From Tyto alba (taxonomy: Eukaryota > Chordata > Aves > Strigiformes > Tytonidae): a DNA stretch of 64,000 nucleotides. A program made the position numbers and the translations under genes. The notes under the pieces are model-generated. The model did no database searches. It was not told the origin of the DNA and was given only the letters and a program-made list of their open reading frames with translations. How positions within the stretch are numbered: the first letter of the stretch is position 1; every line of letters starts with the position of its first letter. Positions 29,701-42,713 of this stretch are shown one piece after another. Location of the stretch: assembly GCF_018691265.1 (NCBI RefSeq), contig NW_024881283.1:6359731-6423730 (forward strand), written 5' to 3'.

Positions 29701-32700
29701 ACGCAGGAGCCCGCTCCACGGCCCCCAGCTGAGCTCCCCCGACCAGGCACCCAGCACCCCAGGGAGCCCAGCACAGCCAAAACCCAAATCACTCCGTGCT
29801 CAGGGCACCCAAAACCCAGCCATGTGCCCAGAGGGAGCTCAGCCTCCCCAGCATCCTCCGACAGCTCTGATGGGAGACCGGCGCTGCAATTACCACCGCA
29901 TTGTCAGGCTCTTTTAAAAATACCCCTGGAAGCAATTTGCAGCTGCGAGCTCAGGCTTGTGAGTGCCCACGTCCCTGCAGAGCCCATCAACCCCCCGCCA
30001 GCTCCCACAAAGGCTGCAAGGGCACCCCTTTGCTGGGCACAGGATTATGTTAAGCCGGGTTCTTTAAGGCAGTGGGTTTTAGCAGCTCCAGGAGTTTTGC
30101 AAGTGATTTCTTTCGCTTATTTTCCAAGAGGTTTGGAGAGCTAAGGGGTCCCTGCCTGGGAAGCGGGGTGCTGGCATCACCGCTGCAATGCGGCCGCCCT
30201 GCGCTCGCTCCATCCCCTCCCGCCTCATCTCGCCGTTGACGCCTTCCAGATCGTTTTGTTCAAGTGCATAACTTCCCAATCAAGGCACTTGTTTAATTAC
30301 GAAGGGTTTGGCAGCCCGGGGAGCTCCAGCAGCAGCAGCGGCCGGTTCGCTCTGCTGCGGGTGATAAACCTCTTTCCTGGAGCAGCAGCCTCATTTGCGG
30401 TTTGGGGGAGGGGGGGGGGATCACCAGGATGGAGCCCCCCCACATTGTGCAGTGGGTTTGACTCTCAGCCCAGTCCTGGAGGGGGCTGAGTCCTGCCCTG
30501 GAACCCCAGCTCCAGGGGCTAAAATGTCATCCTAGTCATCCCAGTCATCCCCATCGCTGCTTTGGCCTCACCAGCACAGCCCCATCCTGCCTGGGGAGGG
30601 GGCTCCAGCCCCAGCCCCCCAACCCCCGGCACATCTGGCTGGGGGGTTGGGGAAGCGCTTACCCAGCACTGCTGAGCATGCCTGGCAGAACACGGAGTGA
30701 ATAACTGATTTTTTCCAATTTTCTCAAAAAACAGAGATCAAAGACATGTGAATCTACCTTAAATGACTGTTTTTTCAACTAGGTGAGGCAAAACCTGACA
30801 CAAATTCTCAGCTTTTTGTTTAACCTGGAATGAAGCTTTTCTAAAAGATGCATTTGCAAAAGAGCTTGGAAAATAACACTAAAGAGAACTGAAAAGGACC
30901 TTTCAAGGAAAAGACATTTTTTTATGCCATATTTAAAATTAAAAAATGTTTGACTCAAATATCTCCACTCTTGGGCAAGGAACTGCCATTTGCAGCCAAG
31001 CTGAATGAGAAGGGAACGTTATTTTCTCCCAGAGAGAAATGTTTTTTGCAGCCTCTGTCTCCCGGTTCTACTGACAGCGTAACCCGGTGGGTCTCTGTCC
31101 CCGCTGGCATGCTCTCCTGACCCTGCTGAGACGGAGAAAAGGATAAAGTGGAGGGAACAGATATTACCATCAAGTCCAGGAACCTCTTTCCGACACCAAC
31201 CCCGCCTCCTGGTCTCTAGCCAGGGCAGCAAAGCAACAAGCATCTGAGATGGGAGCTACTCAGTCCCCTCACCCCAATTTACTCCACGTACCCCGTCACA
31301 CCGTGGGGTTATTCCATGACCTGTGCCAATTATCTTTTCACCCCCCAATCAAGAGGTTGTCTCCCCTCATGCACCAGGGCCGAATTCAGCCCCGTGCTGT
31401 CTAGGGTTCAACCCCACCCCAGGGATGCTACAGGCAGGTTTAGCCATGCACGGAGCTGCTTGTGTTCAAACTGACACGTTTGTTAATTAATTAGGGTGCA
31501 TATAAAGAAGCTCAGGACTGTGGAGGATGCTCCGAGCAATGGGGACTTGCTGGCAGGGAGTGTAATGGAAGGGTTTGAGCTACTGGCGTGGCCCTGACCT
31601 CAGTCTAGCTGCTGCAGAGACACCCCGACCTAACCCCAACCTGTTTCCCTTTGGGGACCCCCGACAGCCCCCTCGGCAGCAGGGGTGTGCACCCATTTCA
31701 AACCAGCCGCACCTTTCAAAGCATCATCTTGAATAACACCTGCAGGGCTGGCTGCTCCGAGGACGCGCGCCCACCCCCACCAGCCCTGGCACCCACCGAA
31801 ACTGTGCCCCATCCCTCCAGGAAGGGTTTCGCCACTCGGGACCGGGTGTTTCTCTTCACAGTGATGTGACAAGGACCAGGGCCAGCAGGCCAGCCACGGG
31901 GGAAGCGGCACCGTGCCCCTGAGCCACGTGCCGTGGCCAAGGCAGCCAGGCTTCCCCAAAGGCTCTGGAGCTCTAGCCTGGCTAATTGGGCTGCTTCCAG
32001 ATGGCCTGTTTCCGGGGGTAATCGATCCAATTTCTGCAAGTAAACTCGACAGGGAAGCAAGCTAGATAATCACGATTTACTGGGTGGAAAATCAGATAAA
32101 GGAGGTTTCAGGAGGTAAAGGACATTGTGCAACTGATTCAGGGAAATGGAGTAAATTGATTTAATTGGAGAAGTGGCTTCTCTGAAAATTTCTTCAGATT
32201 TCCTTTGAATAAAGGCAGCCATGGCAATGAGTGTCACTTCCCTGGTCAGGTAAGGGATAACCGCGTCAGCAGGGTCCAAGCCGTGTTCTGTAGGTGCTCG
32301 ATAAGGTCCCAGCTCAGCACATGTGAGTGCAACCCTGTGCTCAGGCACCAGGACTTCAACACACACTAAAACCATCCACAAACACAAGTACTTTCTCAAC
32401 ATGCTCCCTGGTCCATCTGGAAGGGCGCTGAGCACATCGGTGCTGCAGAAGGACACGTACGAGCACATACCGTTGCCCACCAAGGGTGATGGCACCTTGT
32501 GACTCCTCCTCAATTTGAGTGTGCCCACACGTAGTTGGGCGCAATAAGCCAGCCCTGACCACCTGTAACGGCTCCCTTCCCTGCCACCCCCAGGTACACC
32601 AAGATGAAGACAGCCACCAACATCTACATCTTCAACCTGGCCCTGGCAGACGCGCTGGCCACCAGCACGCTGCCCTTCCAGAGCGCCAAGTATCTGATGG

Positions 32701-34194
32701 AGACCTGGCCCTTCGGGGAGCTGCTCTGCAAAGTCGTGCTCTCCATTGACTACTACAACATGTTCACCAGTATCTTCACCCTCACCATGATGAGTGTGGA
32801 CCGCTACGTCGCCGTGTGCCACCCGGTCAAGGCCCTGGACTTCCGCACACCGGCCAAGGCCAAGATCATCAATGTCTGCATATGGGTGCTCTCCTCCCTC
32901 ATCGGGGTGCCCATCATGGCCATGGCGGTCACCAAGTCAAAAGGCAAGTGGCTTCTGGGGAAGGGTCCCCTCCTGTCCCATCTGTCCATCCCAGGGGCGA
33001 CCTGGCAAATCCAAACCCAGGTCCAGTAGCAGGTTTGAGCTCAGCCAGGGGCACCCCTCCATGGGACCATAAGCATGCCATGCCATGGAAAAATCATCAC
33101 GGGGTTATTTTCCATCGTGGCTGCAGAGGTTAGAAACTGTCCCAGAAATTGTCCCCGCCACTTCCCCATCTCCAGTCTAACCAGTGCCTCTCCCCAGCTC
33201 CTTGGGGTGCAAATCAGATGCCTAAAAACACACCCAGTGGTATTACAGAGTCCCCAGCTGGCCCACACTAAGATCCGCAGCTCCCGTGTGAGGACACCAG
33301 CCCTTGGCTGCTAGGAAAGCTCTGGGCGTCTTGAGGAAGTGGACGGGTATCAGTGGAAGGTGACGTGGGGATGTGTCCTCCACTGGGGTTGGGAGGAGAC
33401 AGCACGGGGATGGCCCAGGAGGCTCTGCAGGGAACGAGTCCCTGGCTCACTGCACCCACCATATCTCCTCGGCACCCCGTGGGCAGGGGGCTGGTGGCAC
33501 AAAGCCCCTGGGCAACCTCTGCAAAGAGCTGGCACGTGGGCTCGCATCTCCTTGTGTTTTTAACAAGCACGGACATGCCCAGCCATGAGCGAGCAGAAAG
33601 CAGACAGTATTTATAGCAGATGCTCCACCAGCTCCCTCTTTGACCGTCTTCCCTCCCACAGATGGGATGGTGCTGTGCACGCTCCAGTTTCCCGATCCTC
33701 CCATCTACTGGGACACCGTGACCAAGATCTGCGTCTTCATCTTTGCCTTCATGGTCCCCATCTTGGTCATCACCATCTGCTACGGGCTGATGATCCTTCG
33801 CCTGAAGAGCGTCCGCCTCCTCTCGGGCTCCAAGGAGAAAGACCGCAACCTGCGACGCATCACGCGCATGGTGCTGGTGGTGGTGGCAGCCTTCATCATC
33901 TGCTGGACGCCCATCCACATCTTCGTCATCGTCTGGACGCTGGTGGACATAGATAAGAAGAACCCCTACGTGGTGGCCAGCCTGCATTTCTGCATCGCCC
34001 TGGGTTATACCAACAGCAGCCTCAACCCTGTCCTTTACGCTTTCCTGGATGAAAACTTCAAGAGGTGTTTCCGGGAGTTTTGCCTGCCTTTCCGAGCCCG
34101 CGTGGACCAGAACAGCTTCTCCCGCGCCAGAAACACCACGCGGGAGCGCGTCTCCACCTGCACCCCTTCCGAAGCCCGCAACAAGCCGGCATGA
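26402..34194 (+). CDS. OPRD1: Delta opioid receptor
   Basis: A class A, Gi/o-coupled plasma-membrane receptor for enkephalins. Coding exons are 26402-26619, 32594-32943 and 33662-34194, 366 residues (human 372). The N-terminus has three N-glycosylation sequons (N17, N30, N39). Seven helices follow. Visible family residues: LALAD with Asp92 (2.50), SIDYYN with Asp125 (3.32, ligand amine), the DRY box ([10 protein letters not shown]), CWTPIHIF in helix 6, [12 protein letters not shown] in helix 7, plus the paired ECL cysteines. The extracellular loop 3 region [14 protein letters not shown] matches delta rather than mu or kappa subtypes. The start is the ATG in strong Kozak context. Exon boundaries fall where opioid receptor genes are split: after helix 1 and at the ECL2 entrance. 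Intron 1 is about 6 kb; intron 2 is 718 bases and uses a GC donor. Confidence 0.96.
26846..27260 (+). repeat. 17-bp minisatellite in OPRD1 intron 1
   Basis: Tandem units close to GAGTGTGCACCAGGGGT, interspersed with a GACAGCAGCAGGAGC-containing variant. A marker variant (GGACTGGGTGTGCACC type) recurs at about 26848, 27018 and 27154; the spacings of 170 and 136 are exact multiples of 17. Long frames on both strands across it are artefacts. Confidence 0.88.
27756..27805 (+). repeat. Left arm of a 50-bp inverted repeat
   Basis: Every base is the reverse complement of 28624-28673. Weaker similarity extends into both flanks. It lies in OPRD1 intron 1. Confidence 0.95.
28624..28673 (-). repeat. 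Right arm of a 50-bp inverted repeat
   Basis: Perfect reverse complement of 27756-27805, with 818 bases between the arms. Confidence 0.95.
32944..33661 (+). other. OPRD1: GC-AG intron 2 of OPRD1
   Basis: The donor reads AAG|GCAAGT at 32943/32944 and the acceptor CCCTCCCACAG ends at 33661. Splicing here joins G to AT to restore Asp-Gly-Met-Val-Leu-Cys, aligned with the human receptor. No GT donor nearby keeps the alignment. Confidence 0.85.
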
Positions 34195-35285
34195 CTAGAC
34201 GTGGGCAGCCTCCAGCGGGGCTGCCGGGGCCACGGAGGGGACGACCCGCGCTCAGAAGTGACCCAGGTCACCACCACGGAGCTCTAGCAGAGCGGTGGCC
34301 TGGGTGCTGCTCGATAACGCCGCTGGGTTTATGTGCAGACTGACGGCAAGTGATTGCAAAGACTTTTTTTTTTTTTCAACCTGGAGAACCGGGGGTGGGG
34401 GAATCGGGACTCACCAAGCAACGCAGGGAGAGGACCAGAACAAGAGGCAACTTGGGCAGAGCAGCTCTGCTGCTGCTCCCACCGTGGCTGGGAAGAACCA
34501 GCAGCCCCGTTCCCCTGGCCAGGGCTGTCACCCTCCAGCACACAGCTATCAGCAAAGCCCAGTCACCCCCGGACACAGTCATTGCAACGACCACACGCTT
34601 CTCCTCCTGCATGGGCCAAGGTGACACCGCAGCCCGTGGCGAGAGGGGAAGCCCTCACCTGTCAGGCGGAAAAAGGGGACGGTGCTGGATGGTGAAGCCA
34701 CGTCATGGGGCCTCACTCCATCCCCCTCTGAGCTGTGTCCAAAAAACGGCCAGAGCTGGGAAGAAAAAACAATGCCACTTCAGAGACACTGCTATCAAAG
34801 AGCTCCAGATCCATCGTAAAAATTTTACCGGAGTCCTTCAAACCAGAACTGCCCCCAAAGGACGACTTTCTGCTGTTAATGTCATTACTGTATTATTTAG
34901 AGACGTGTGACTGCAGCCAGGGCAGCCCTAGACACAGATGTGATGCTGGGAATACAGATACAGCCAGGGACGGGTGGGGGGATGGAGCAGGGCACGTCCC
35001 AAGCTCACCCTGTGTCCATGTGCTGATGCCCAGTTGCCCTGGCCCAGCATCCATCAGGGTGATGGGGAACCACTCCTCACCCATCTGCCTCCAAAGACAT
35101 TAAGCCCGAGAAAGCTCCCACTAAGGGAAGAATCTGTGGGGACTTGTGGAGTTTCTCACAGTGTTAAAGCATTTAGGATGGACTAACAGGCAGCACTGCG
35201 AGGGCTCTCCCTCCCCTGCCCGTTGGGTAAAGGATGAGCAACAGCACTGCCCAGGTTTCCTTTAGCAAAGCCAAAATTGATAGGA

Positions 35286-35311
35286 TTTTTTTTTTTTTTT
35301 TTTTTTTTTTT
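35286..35311 (+). repeat. Poly-T run of 26
   Basis: Uninterrupted T homopolymer. Confidence 0.9.
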
Positions 35312-37714
35312 AGTAGAGCATAAGAGAAATACCACCATCACTTCATAATCCCCCAAGCAGGGACAGAATTCATGCAAGCACTGAGAAAGGACCCACGGCC
35401 CAAAAGAAGCAGTGATTTTAAGATTTCATGCCCAGCACTCATCCGGGTGGAGCAGCCATCCCTCCGAAGAGGTGGCTGAGCTCAAAGGCAGCACATCCTG
35501 CAGGAGCCAGGGACCTCTGGACCACATTATCTGCTGCTAAACAATGACTGATGGGTCCTCCCGGCCTTCCCCTCCCTGAATCTCGCCTGCCAGCCCCACA
35601 CCAGCCACGAGCAGCATCCGGGAGCCACGACTTTTCCTTCCTCTCACCTTCCCACCACTGCAGCTGTGTCCAGGAGGTCAAATGGCCCGAGGAGGAGGAG
35701 GCTCGGAGGGAGCTGTAATAGCATTTAGTGGACAAATTGATGCAGCTGGAGGAAACAGGCAAGCGCCCGGGTGCACCTGGGGTTCGTGGGCTGGATGGAG
35801 AGCCTGGGTTGCGTCTCTGGTTTTTCCAGTTGCATCAATTTAGCCTAATAGAGGCCATTACCTCTCCTTACCAGCCCTACCTTTCTCCAGAGCCTGTGGA
35901 AATTGGAGCCTCCTGGTTAGGAAGGCAGAGCCGAGGAGGCAGCCGAAACCAATTCCTCTTTCAAAGGAACCAAATAAGGTGAAATTGCTCACTTGGATCC
36001 CAAATCAATCGCCACTGAAGCGCGCAAGCCATCCTCCTCGCCTGCCTGCACCACGTCCCCCGCCCCGAGCAAAAGCCTCTCGCTCGGCGTGACATCAGCC
36101 CTGATACCTCCAGCTGCTGCCCAGGGCTCCTCAGGATCCCTCTGCAGGCACGGATGGAGTCCTGCAACACTGGCAGAGCCATGCTTGGTCTCCTCGTCCC
36201 TTGCCACCACAAGCCCTGGCTGTTCATGGAACATCAGGTGCGGGAGGGTGAGCAGGATCAGCTCTGGGGCAGAAATTGAGGGGTGAAAACCCCCCAGGGT
36301 CTCATAAGGCTGAGCTTCAGCTCCAGGAGAAGAGAGACTAAGGTGTCCAGAAGGAGTTGGAGACCACCCTTCAGCTCTCCACCTCCACCCACCCTGGGGG
36401 CAAAGCCCTCGGCAGCGCGTGGTGGGAAAGGCTCTTGGTTTGGAGCTGGTTTGTGGCGAGGTCTTGGCAATGGTGGGGTGTCCCGACAGGGCTGGATGTC
36501 CCTGCAGGGGTGGGATGTCCCATGCTGTGGACCAGGATATCTTGGCTTTCACTCCAGGCTTCAGCATGAAGCTGAATTCTGGCTCGATAGTTCAATTTGG
36601 GGGATACCCCTCCAAAAATACGACGATCCAAAGTCATTGATCTCGTTAACCCGCCTTAGCCAGTGCCTCAGTGTCCCCTAGAAATACCAACGCCGTGATC
36701 AAGGCTGGTAAAGGCACGAAGGAGAGCAGCGTTTCCAACCACAGCAGCAGTGGCTGCAGAGAGCACAGTGAAGAAACTGGGGGACACAGGGGAGGTGAAC
36801 CCCATCATCCGTGGATGGGGCATCTCTGCCCCCACGCAGCCCCTTTTGAGGACACGCCATCGTGTTGGGGGGTCCAGGCTGTGAGTGCCGGGGGCTGTGG
36901 GTTGGCTCAGGGCTCCGTGGGCAGCTCAGCCACCCCCCAAAGCTCAGCCACCCCATTTCCCATCCCCACAGGATCTTTCCATCTTGGGGAGCCCTGCCGA
37001 ATTCCCACCCTGCTGGGAGTTGTGCCTGCCATGGCCTTAAAGCGGGTTAAAAGGCTTCAAGTCATTATTTTTTAAATGCAGCCACGCTTGGGCAGAGCTC
37101 AGTGCCCAGGACACAGCGAGGATCGTGGCTTTTCTTAGCTTAGGTTTTGCTGAATTAAAAAAAAAAATAAAATAAAAAAAAATATTCCTGGGGAACATAG
37201 AATGCTGATGACAAACGCCGCCCCGGAGCCCTTGTGATGACACGGACCTGGAGCATCACCCACCTGCCTGTTTCAGCAGCACCCCAGCAGACACCCCGGG
37301 GCTGATCCAGTTTCTCCCCGCAACGGCACCCACCCGAAAACCAGCTCCACCAGCCCCTCGTTCAGGCTGGGAAACTGGGGTCAAATCCTGACCCAGGGAA
37401 ACACTGCTGGGAGTTTGTGTCTGCCCGTGCAGAGCCGTGCCGCAGCTGGGATGCTCGGAGGGCACTCTGTATACTTTTTTTATATATGTATATATGTATC
37501 TCTCTGTCTATAGCCCAGGCCACCCCATCCTGCCCCCCCGCTATCGCAGCCCCCCGCTACTCGGTGTGTGATGGAGCTTGGGCTCCTGCTGAAGCTGCCG
37601 GGTCCACAGCACCGACCGGGACCTCGCAAAGTGCTTCAGCCACTACTTCCAGCTCCAGCCATCATTATTTTGGGCTTTCAGTGGCACTTCTGTATAGGAA
37701 CCACGCTTTCTACA

Positions 37715-37737
37715 AATAAATAAATAAAATAAAATAA
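37715..37737 (+). terminator. Cluster of AATAAA hexamers, candidate OPRD1 poly(A) site
   Basis: Four overlapping or adjacent AATAAA motifs on the plus strand, 3.5 kb after the OPRD1 stop. Use as the OPRD1 cleavage signal is inferred from position only. Confidence 0.35.
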
Positions 37738-37740
37738 GAG

Positions 37741-40700
37741 ACAGCAGTCAGTTTCCAGCTCTCCTTTGACTCAGGCTCTGAAAACGAGCAAGATCTGGCT
37801 CAGGGTGGTGTTTGAGAGAGTGATGGGAGAGGAACTACCCCCAGATTCAAGTTTTAAAAACTCTCCCGTACAGGGGAAAACCCACCTTCATGAAACCCCA
37901 AGCCCCTTTCGCTGAGGTTATTTTGCAAACCCCAGTAACCAAAAGCCTTTGCACCACACCGGCAGCACTGGAGGCATCCCTCTGCTGCCAGTCATCAAGA
38001 TATAGTTTTATTTTAATAGTCCAGCAACTCAAACTCCAGCCCAAATTACATTTGTAATTTAAATGCAAATGAGGATTTAGTGAAAATGCGACGGAAAGGG
38101 GTGTTGGAGCCTGTAACGCTGCTCCTGGTTAATGAGACTTTGGATTTTAAAGTATTTATCACTTCTGCCATGTCAATTTGCGAAGTGTTTTGTGAGTTCC
38201 CAAAGAACTGAAAAAGCATAAAGAGCACGGGGCGGATGCAAAAACCACATTTCCAGCCTGGATGTGGTTTCTAGCAGGGGCATTACTGCTCCAGCACCAC
38301 TCCAAAGCTGCTTCCCAGACCCCTCCCCATCACCGAGCGCCCTCAGAAAATGAATCCAGGCACCGACTCCAGCAATTTCACAGCCCAGTTAAACCAGCAG
38401 CCAGCCCAGTGAATAATGCAGCAACATGTGCCAGCACACAGGAGCTGCAACGCACCTACAAGCTATTTCCAGGGACTGTCTTTGCAGTCTAATAACACAT
38501 TTGCTACTGCAGAAAATGTTCTTTCTTTTTTTTTTTTTTTTTAAATTAATCCATCAAATAATGAACCCTAATGTAACAGGCTTTATTCTTACACGTGTGA
38601 TTAATTACGAAGCTGCCTGTTTCTTTGTCTGCAACCACAGGTTTAGGCTGACTTTCTAATTGCATTATTATGCATATGGAAATGAGTAAATCCGGCTTTC
38701 CTGGTGAGGATGCGGGCGATATCTCCCACCACCCTTGCTCTGGAGCAGCTTGGGGTGGATTCAGGCTCTCAGTCCTGAAGAGACACTTCTTGACTTGCAA
38801 TTCATCATTTAAAAAGAAAAAACCCAAAACACTATGAATAATTACTAGGGCTTTTTTTTTTTTTTTTTTTTCCCCGTCTCCTGTCATAGTTACAAATTCT
38901 GCTCGATTTGTGCTATTTTTTTCCCTATGCAAGTGGGACACACAGCGCCCAGGGACTGGACTTGGGGGGGTGGGTGGTGGCCCGGGGGAGCACTGGGGAT
39001 CCCACACACAGGGAAGGAGCCGGGCTCCTGTTCCCCAGCTCCGGAGGGATGTCCTGAGACAGGAGAGGAGTTTTATCTGTTTTCGAACTCTTAAAGGGGA
39101 TGAACCAGGACTTCAGCAGTTTTAGGAGGGGGCAGAGAGCTCCACACATCACTATTTCAACCCAATTCTCATCCCCAAGAGACCCAACATGCTCCTTTAC
39201 CAGGAGCCACATCAAACCATTGCACACCCCGGTTATACCGGGAGGTACTGGCCAGGTTTCCAGCCTTAATGCCAGGACTCAGGGAGGTGAGACCACCCCG
39301 TGCAGTGACCAAACTCTCTCCTCCACTTGCAGACCCATCATTAAAGACCTGCACGACCTGACACGCTGCAGCCGGCTGTTTAATTAGCCGGCTCCCAAAG
39401 CCCAGGGAAAACTACACGGCCCTGCCACCAGGCAACTTGGCAATAATTAAAAGTCGTTTCCTCTTTGAGGCAGGAAAAGGAGGACAAGAAACCACTTCAG
39501 TATCCCCCAAACCCTCCTGAAGATGCAGTTGTCTCCCAGTAGATCCTGTAGGAGCATTGCATAGGTAGGTTTTTTTTTTGTATCCAAAAAAGCAACATGT
39601 TAAAAAACCAAGAAAAATAAAACCCCACCCATCATTCAAACAACACACAAAGTGCTTTTATTCCAGAGACAAAAGGGCCTCACAACACCAGAGCTCATCC
39701 TCCAGGATGCTAAAAGCCCCAAATCCCACATTCCCATCTTTTGTCTGTAAATTAAAGGCCCTTTATGCACTTCAAATAGCAACAGATGGGGACAGGGAGT
39801 GCGGGATGGGAGCTGCCGACCGGGGACCCCCCCCCACAATGAGAAAGGATCTGTCTGTGTCGGAGGTGGAAAAACTGCCGTGCACCGAGCCAGGGGTCCC
39901 CCACAGACTCCACCACAGGACCCAAATTCCTCATCCCCCAAATGCCTCCACCTCGCTCTGCCGGCACAAAACCTCATTAATGAGATGTTTCCCTTTTCTC
40001 AATTAAGCTGTTTTCCTTCGCCCACTCTCTCCCCCCTGCGCGGGGGCTCATCCTTCCCCCAGTTTCCAGCAACTTCCTATTGAAGTGTCACTCTGGCTCC
40101 CAAGACAACGTCGGCTGATTCACCAGATCTGAATATTTTAAATTCTATTGTTCTTCCCAGCCCTTTTCTCCCCTCTTTCTTGAAAATATCAGCAGGATCC
40201 CTAGTCACAAGGGGATGTTTTCCCCTTCCCAGGAGCAGGACCAGCCCCTCGAGGACAGGTGGATGGGAATGATCCCTTCCCATTTGGGAACGATTGGGGT
40301 TTTGACCCAGCTGCAGGAAATGAAGGAGGGAATTGCATCGGCTCCTGGCAGGATCTGGCCCTGGGGGGACCACGCAGGATGGTACCACCAGCTGGTTCCT
40401 CCTCATGCTGCGAGAAATCACCCCAGCCTGGGGGATGGATGTAAAAATCTGCCCGTGTTAAGGGACTGGGGAGCAACTGGGAGCACTGGGAGTGGAGCTG
40501 CTGACTCACACTGCAGAGAAATTCAGGGAGGAAGTGGAGTTTGGGCAGGACCAGCACGAGCTGACCCCCCTACCCTGAGGTCTCTGTCACCCAGAAGGGT
40601 CAAACCAGCCCTTGGGCGAGACGCTGGGTGGGTGTTTGCTCTCAGGGGTTATCGGCCGCGCTCGGGAAGCGGAGCCTGGCCACCGCGGGAGTCTCCCAGC

Positions 40701-42689
40701 TCACCTGATGGCTGAGCTGGAGGCTTTTGGCAGCTGAGGAAAGAAAGAAAATCCCACTTGACAGAAGGGAGGAGGAATGTTCTCCATCCACCCGGCCTTT
40801 TGCTGTGTGCCTGAAGGCGCCGCACCCCGATGGGGACGCTCCAGTTCAGAGGGACAGGAGCTTCTTGGTGCAACCAGAGGGGAAAAGCCTCCCCAGGTAC
40901 CAGCTCGGCCCCTTGCACCGACTTTTCTTGATTCGGTTTTGCATCTTGAAACTCTTCCCTGTCCAACAGTGGGACTGAGAAGGAAGGACCAGGAAGAGCC
41001 GCCCTGAGCTGGTGGTGAGAGAGAAGCTGGGAGTGGAGGGGGACCCACGGGGTCACCAGCCAAAGGGGTGATGAGGAGGAGAGAGCCGAACCCCAGCCAG
41101 TCCCGGGGTGCTGCTGACTGGTCACCAGGACGCTGTGCCCTGGCCAGGCTGGTCGGGTCCCTCCCCGGCTGCTCTGCACATCCCCTTCCCCTCCGTGCTG
41201 CCAGCAACGCCTTGGGGGGCTCCAGCCCCTCACCAGGGCGAGTTTTGCCCTTCCCGAAATAATTTTCCACAGGGTTTTGAACAGCACATCACCTTCTCTA
41301 GGAGACATTCACACCACCCAGAAATTGCATCAAAACCCACACCTCAAACTCCCCAAACCCCAAGCCCGGTTTAACTGGCAGTTTAACCCCAACCCACCCG
41401 GGCACCCCGCAGACCGAGAAGCTGCTCTTCCAACCCTGTGGCCTGTCAGCATCGCCCCAACGCCGGAGTCATCCCACATCTCCCTTTATTAAGTCTCCGC
41501 ATTTCTTAGCTGTAAATAGGTCAGCGAGGTTCGAAGCGAAGGGCGGGAAGACGCGTGAAAAGCAGCCGCCGAAGCGGAGCTTGGCCGAGCTGCCTGCGTC
41601 ACGGCGGCATCGGTGGGCTTGGAAAAAGGGTGGCAAAGTAACTCGGAGTGGGGTGGGTTTTCCCCCTGGGTGGGATATAAAAATACCAGCGCTGTTTTTG
41701 GAAACAAGACATTAACATCGAGCTTGTGGCTGGGAACCAGGCCCAAGGCAAGGAGTAGTTTCCCCACCAGGTATCCAGCACCAGCAGGTCACATCTGATG
41801 GAGGAGCAAAAAATGGAGGGTGACGGTCCCCAGCGAGCAGCATGAGCCACGGTATCAGTGAACACTCACCCACCCGCAGCCGGAGGCTCGTTAAGGAACC
41901 TGCTCTCTCCCAAAATAATTAAGAATAAACAGAGACCAGGGGCTCCGGTCACACCAGGATGTGGAAATTTTCTCCGTCGGTGCCAGTCCCTGCGCCGCAG
42001 CACAACACTCCTGGAGCTGCCTTGTGCCCAGCCCGTGGCAGGGACACGCCAGGACACCTCCCGGCCGTGGCAGTGGGCTCAGCTGGGCCCCGAGTCCCAA
42101 ACACGCCAGGGATCCTACGGGGACACGGAGAGCCCCATGGGGACCATCCCTTTTCCCTGCCCCGTTTCTCCCAGTACAGCGGCCCCGCTGTCCCCAGCGC
42201 CTTCTCCTGCTGCCATCCCGCGGCCGCGTCCCACCACTGCACGTGTGCACCCACCCACGGCACCGGACACGGCTGTGGGTGGGCTGGAACCACAGCAGCA
42301 CCCAAGGGTGGCCCTGCACCCCTACAAAGCAGGCGCCTATCTCGACCTGTCCCCCAGCACCACAGCCACAGAGAACTGGCTCCCCACCACAGCGGCCCCC
42401 TGTCCAGGGGTGCCAGGAGGCCCGAGTGTCCCCAACCCATCCCCATCTCGGCCCCCCCCAGGCACGGGCTGAAGGATGCTGAGCCTCTGGCAGTCCTGGG
42501 CTCCCCTCCCCGCAGCCACCAGCGCAGCTCCCGCGGCAGCTCGGGGACAGGAACGTGGCAGTTTCTGGAGAGGTGGCAGGAGGGGACACGAGCAGCCCCT
42601 TTCTGGCCCCACCATCCTCAGAGGTGAGCCCAGAGCAGACCCACAGCCACAGGAGGGCTGCCCACCCCTCCAGACCACAGGAAAACCCA
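37741..42689. other. Spacer between convergent OPRD1 and RCC1
   Basis: No exon, RNA gene or transposon recognised. It contains two further T homopolymers (near 38525 and 38850) and an AT-rich stretch near 38540-38680. Confidence 0.5.
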
Positions 42690-42707
42690 AGGTTTAGCAA
42701 AACTCAG

Positions 42708-42713
42708 TTTATT
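42708..42713 (-). terminator. Likely RCC1 polyadenylation signal
   Basis: TTTATT on the plus strand is AATAAA on the RCC1 strand, about 1.26 kb after the RCC1 stop. The stretch 42690-43969 is then the RCC1 3' UTR. Confidence 0.65.

Larger units (their letters stand above)
34195..37740 (+). other. Probable OPRD1 3' UTR and downstream flank
   Basis: No further coding exon is seen. Human OPRD1 has a multi-kilobase 3' UTR, so this stretch may be transcribed. It ends near a cluster of overlapping AATAAA hexamers. A 26-base poly-T run lies at 35286-35311. Confidence 0.35.

Noticed and set aside
32070..32822. 250-codon minus-strand frame over OPRD1 exon 2
   Set aside because: Antisense shadow of a GC-rich coding exon extended into the intron.
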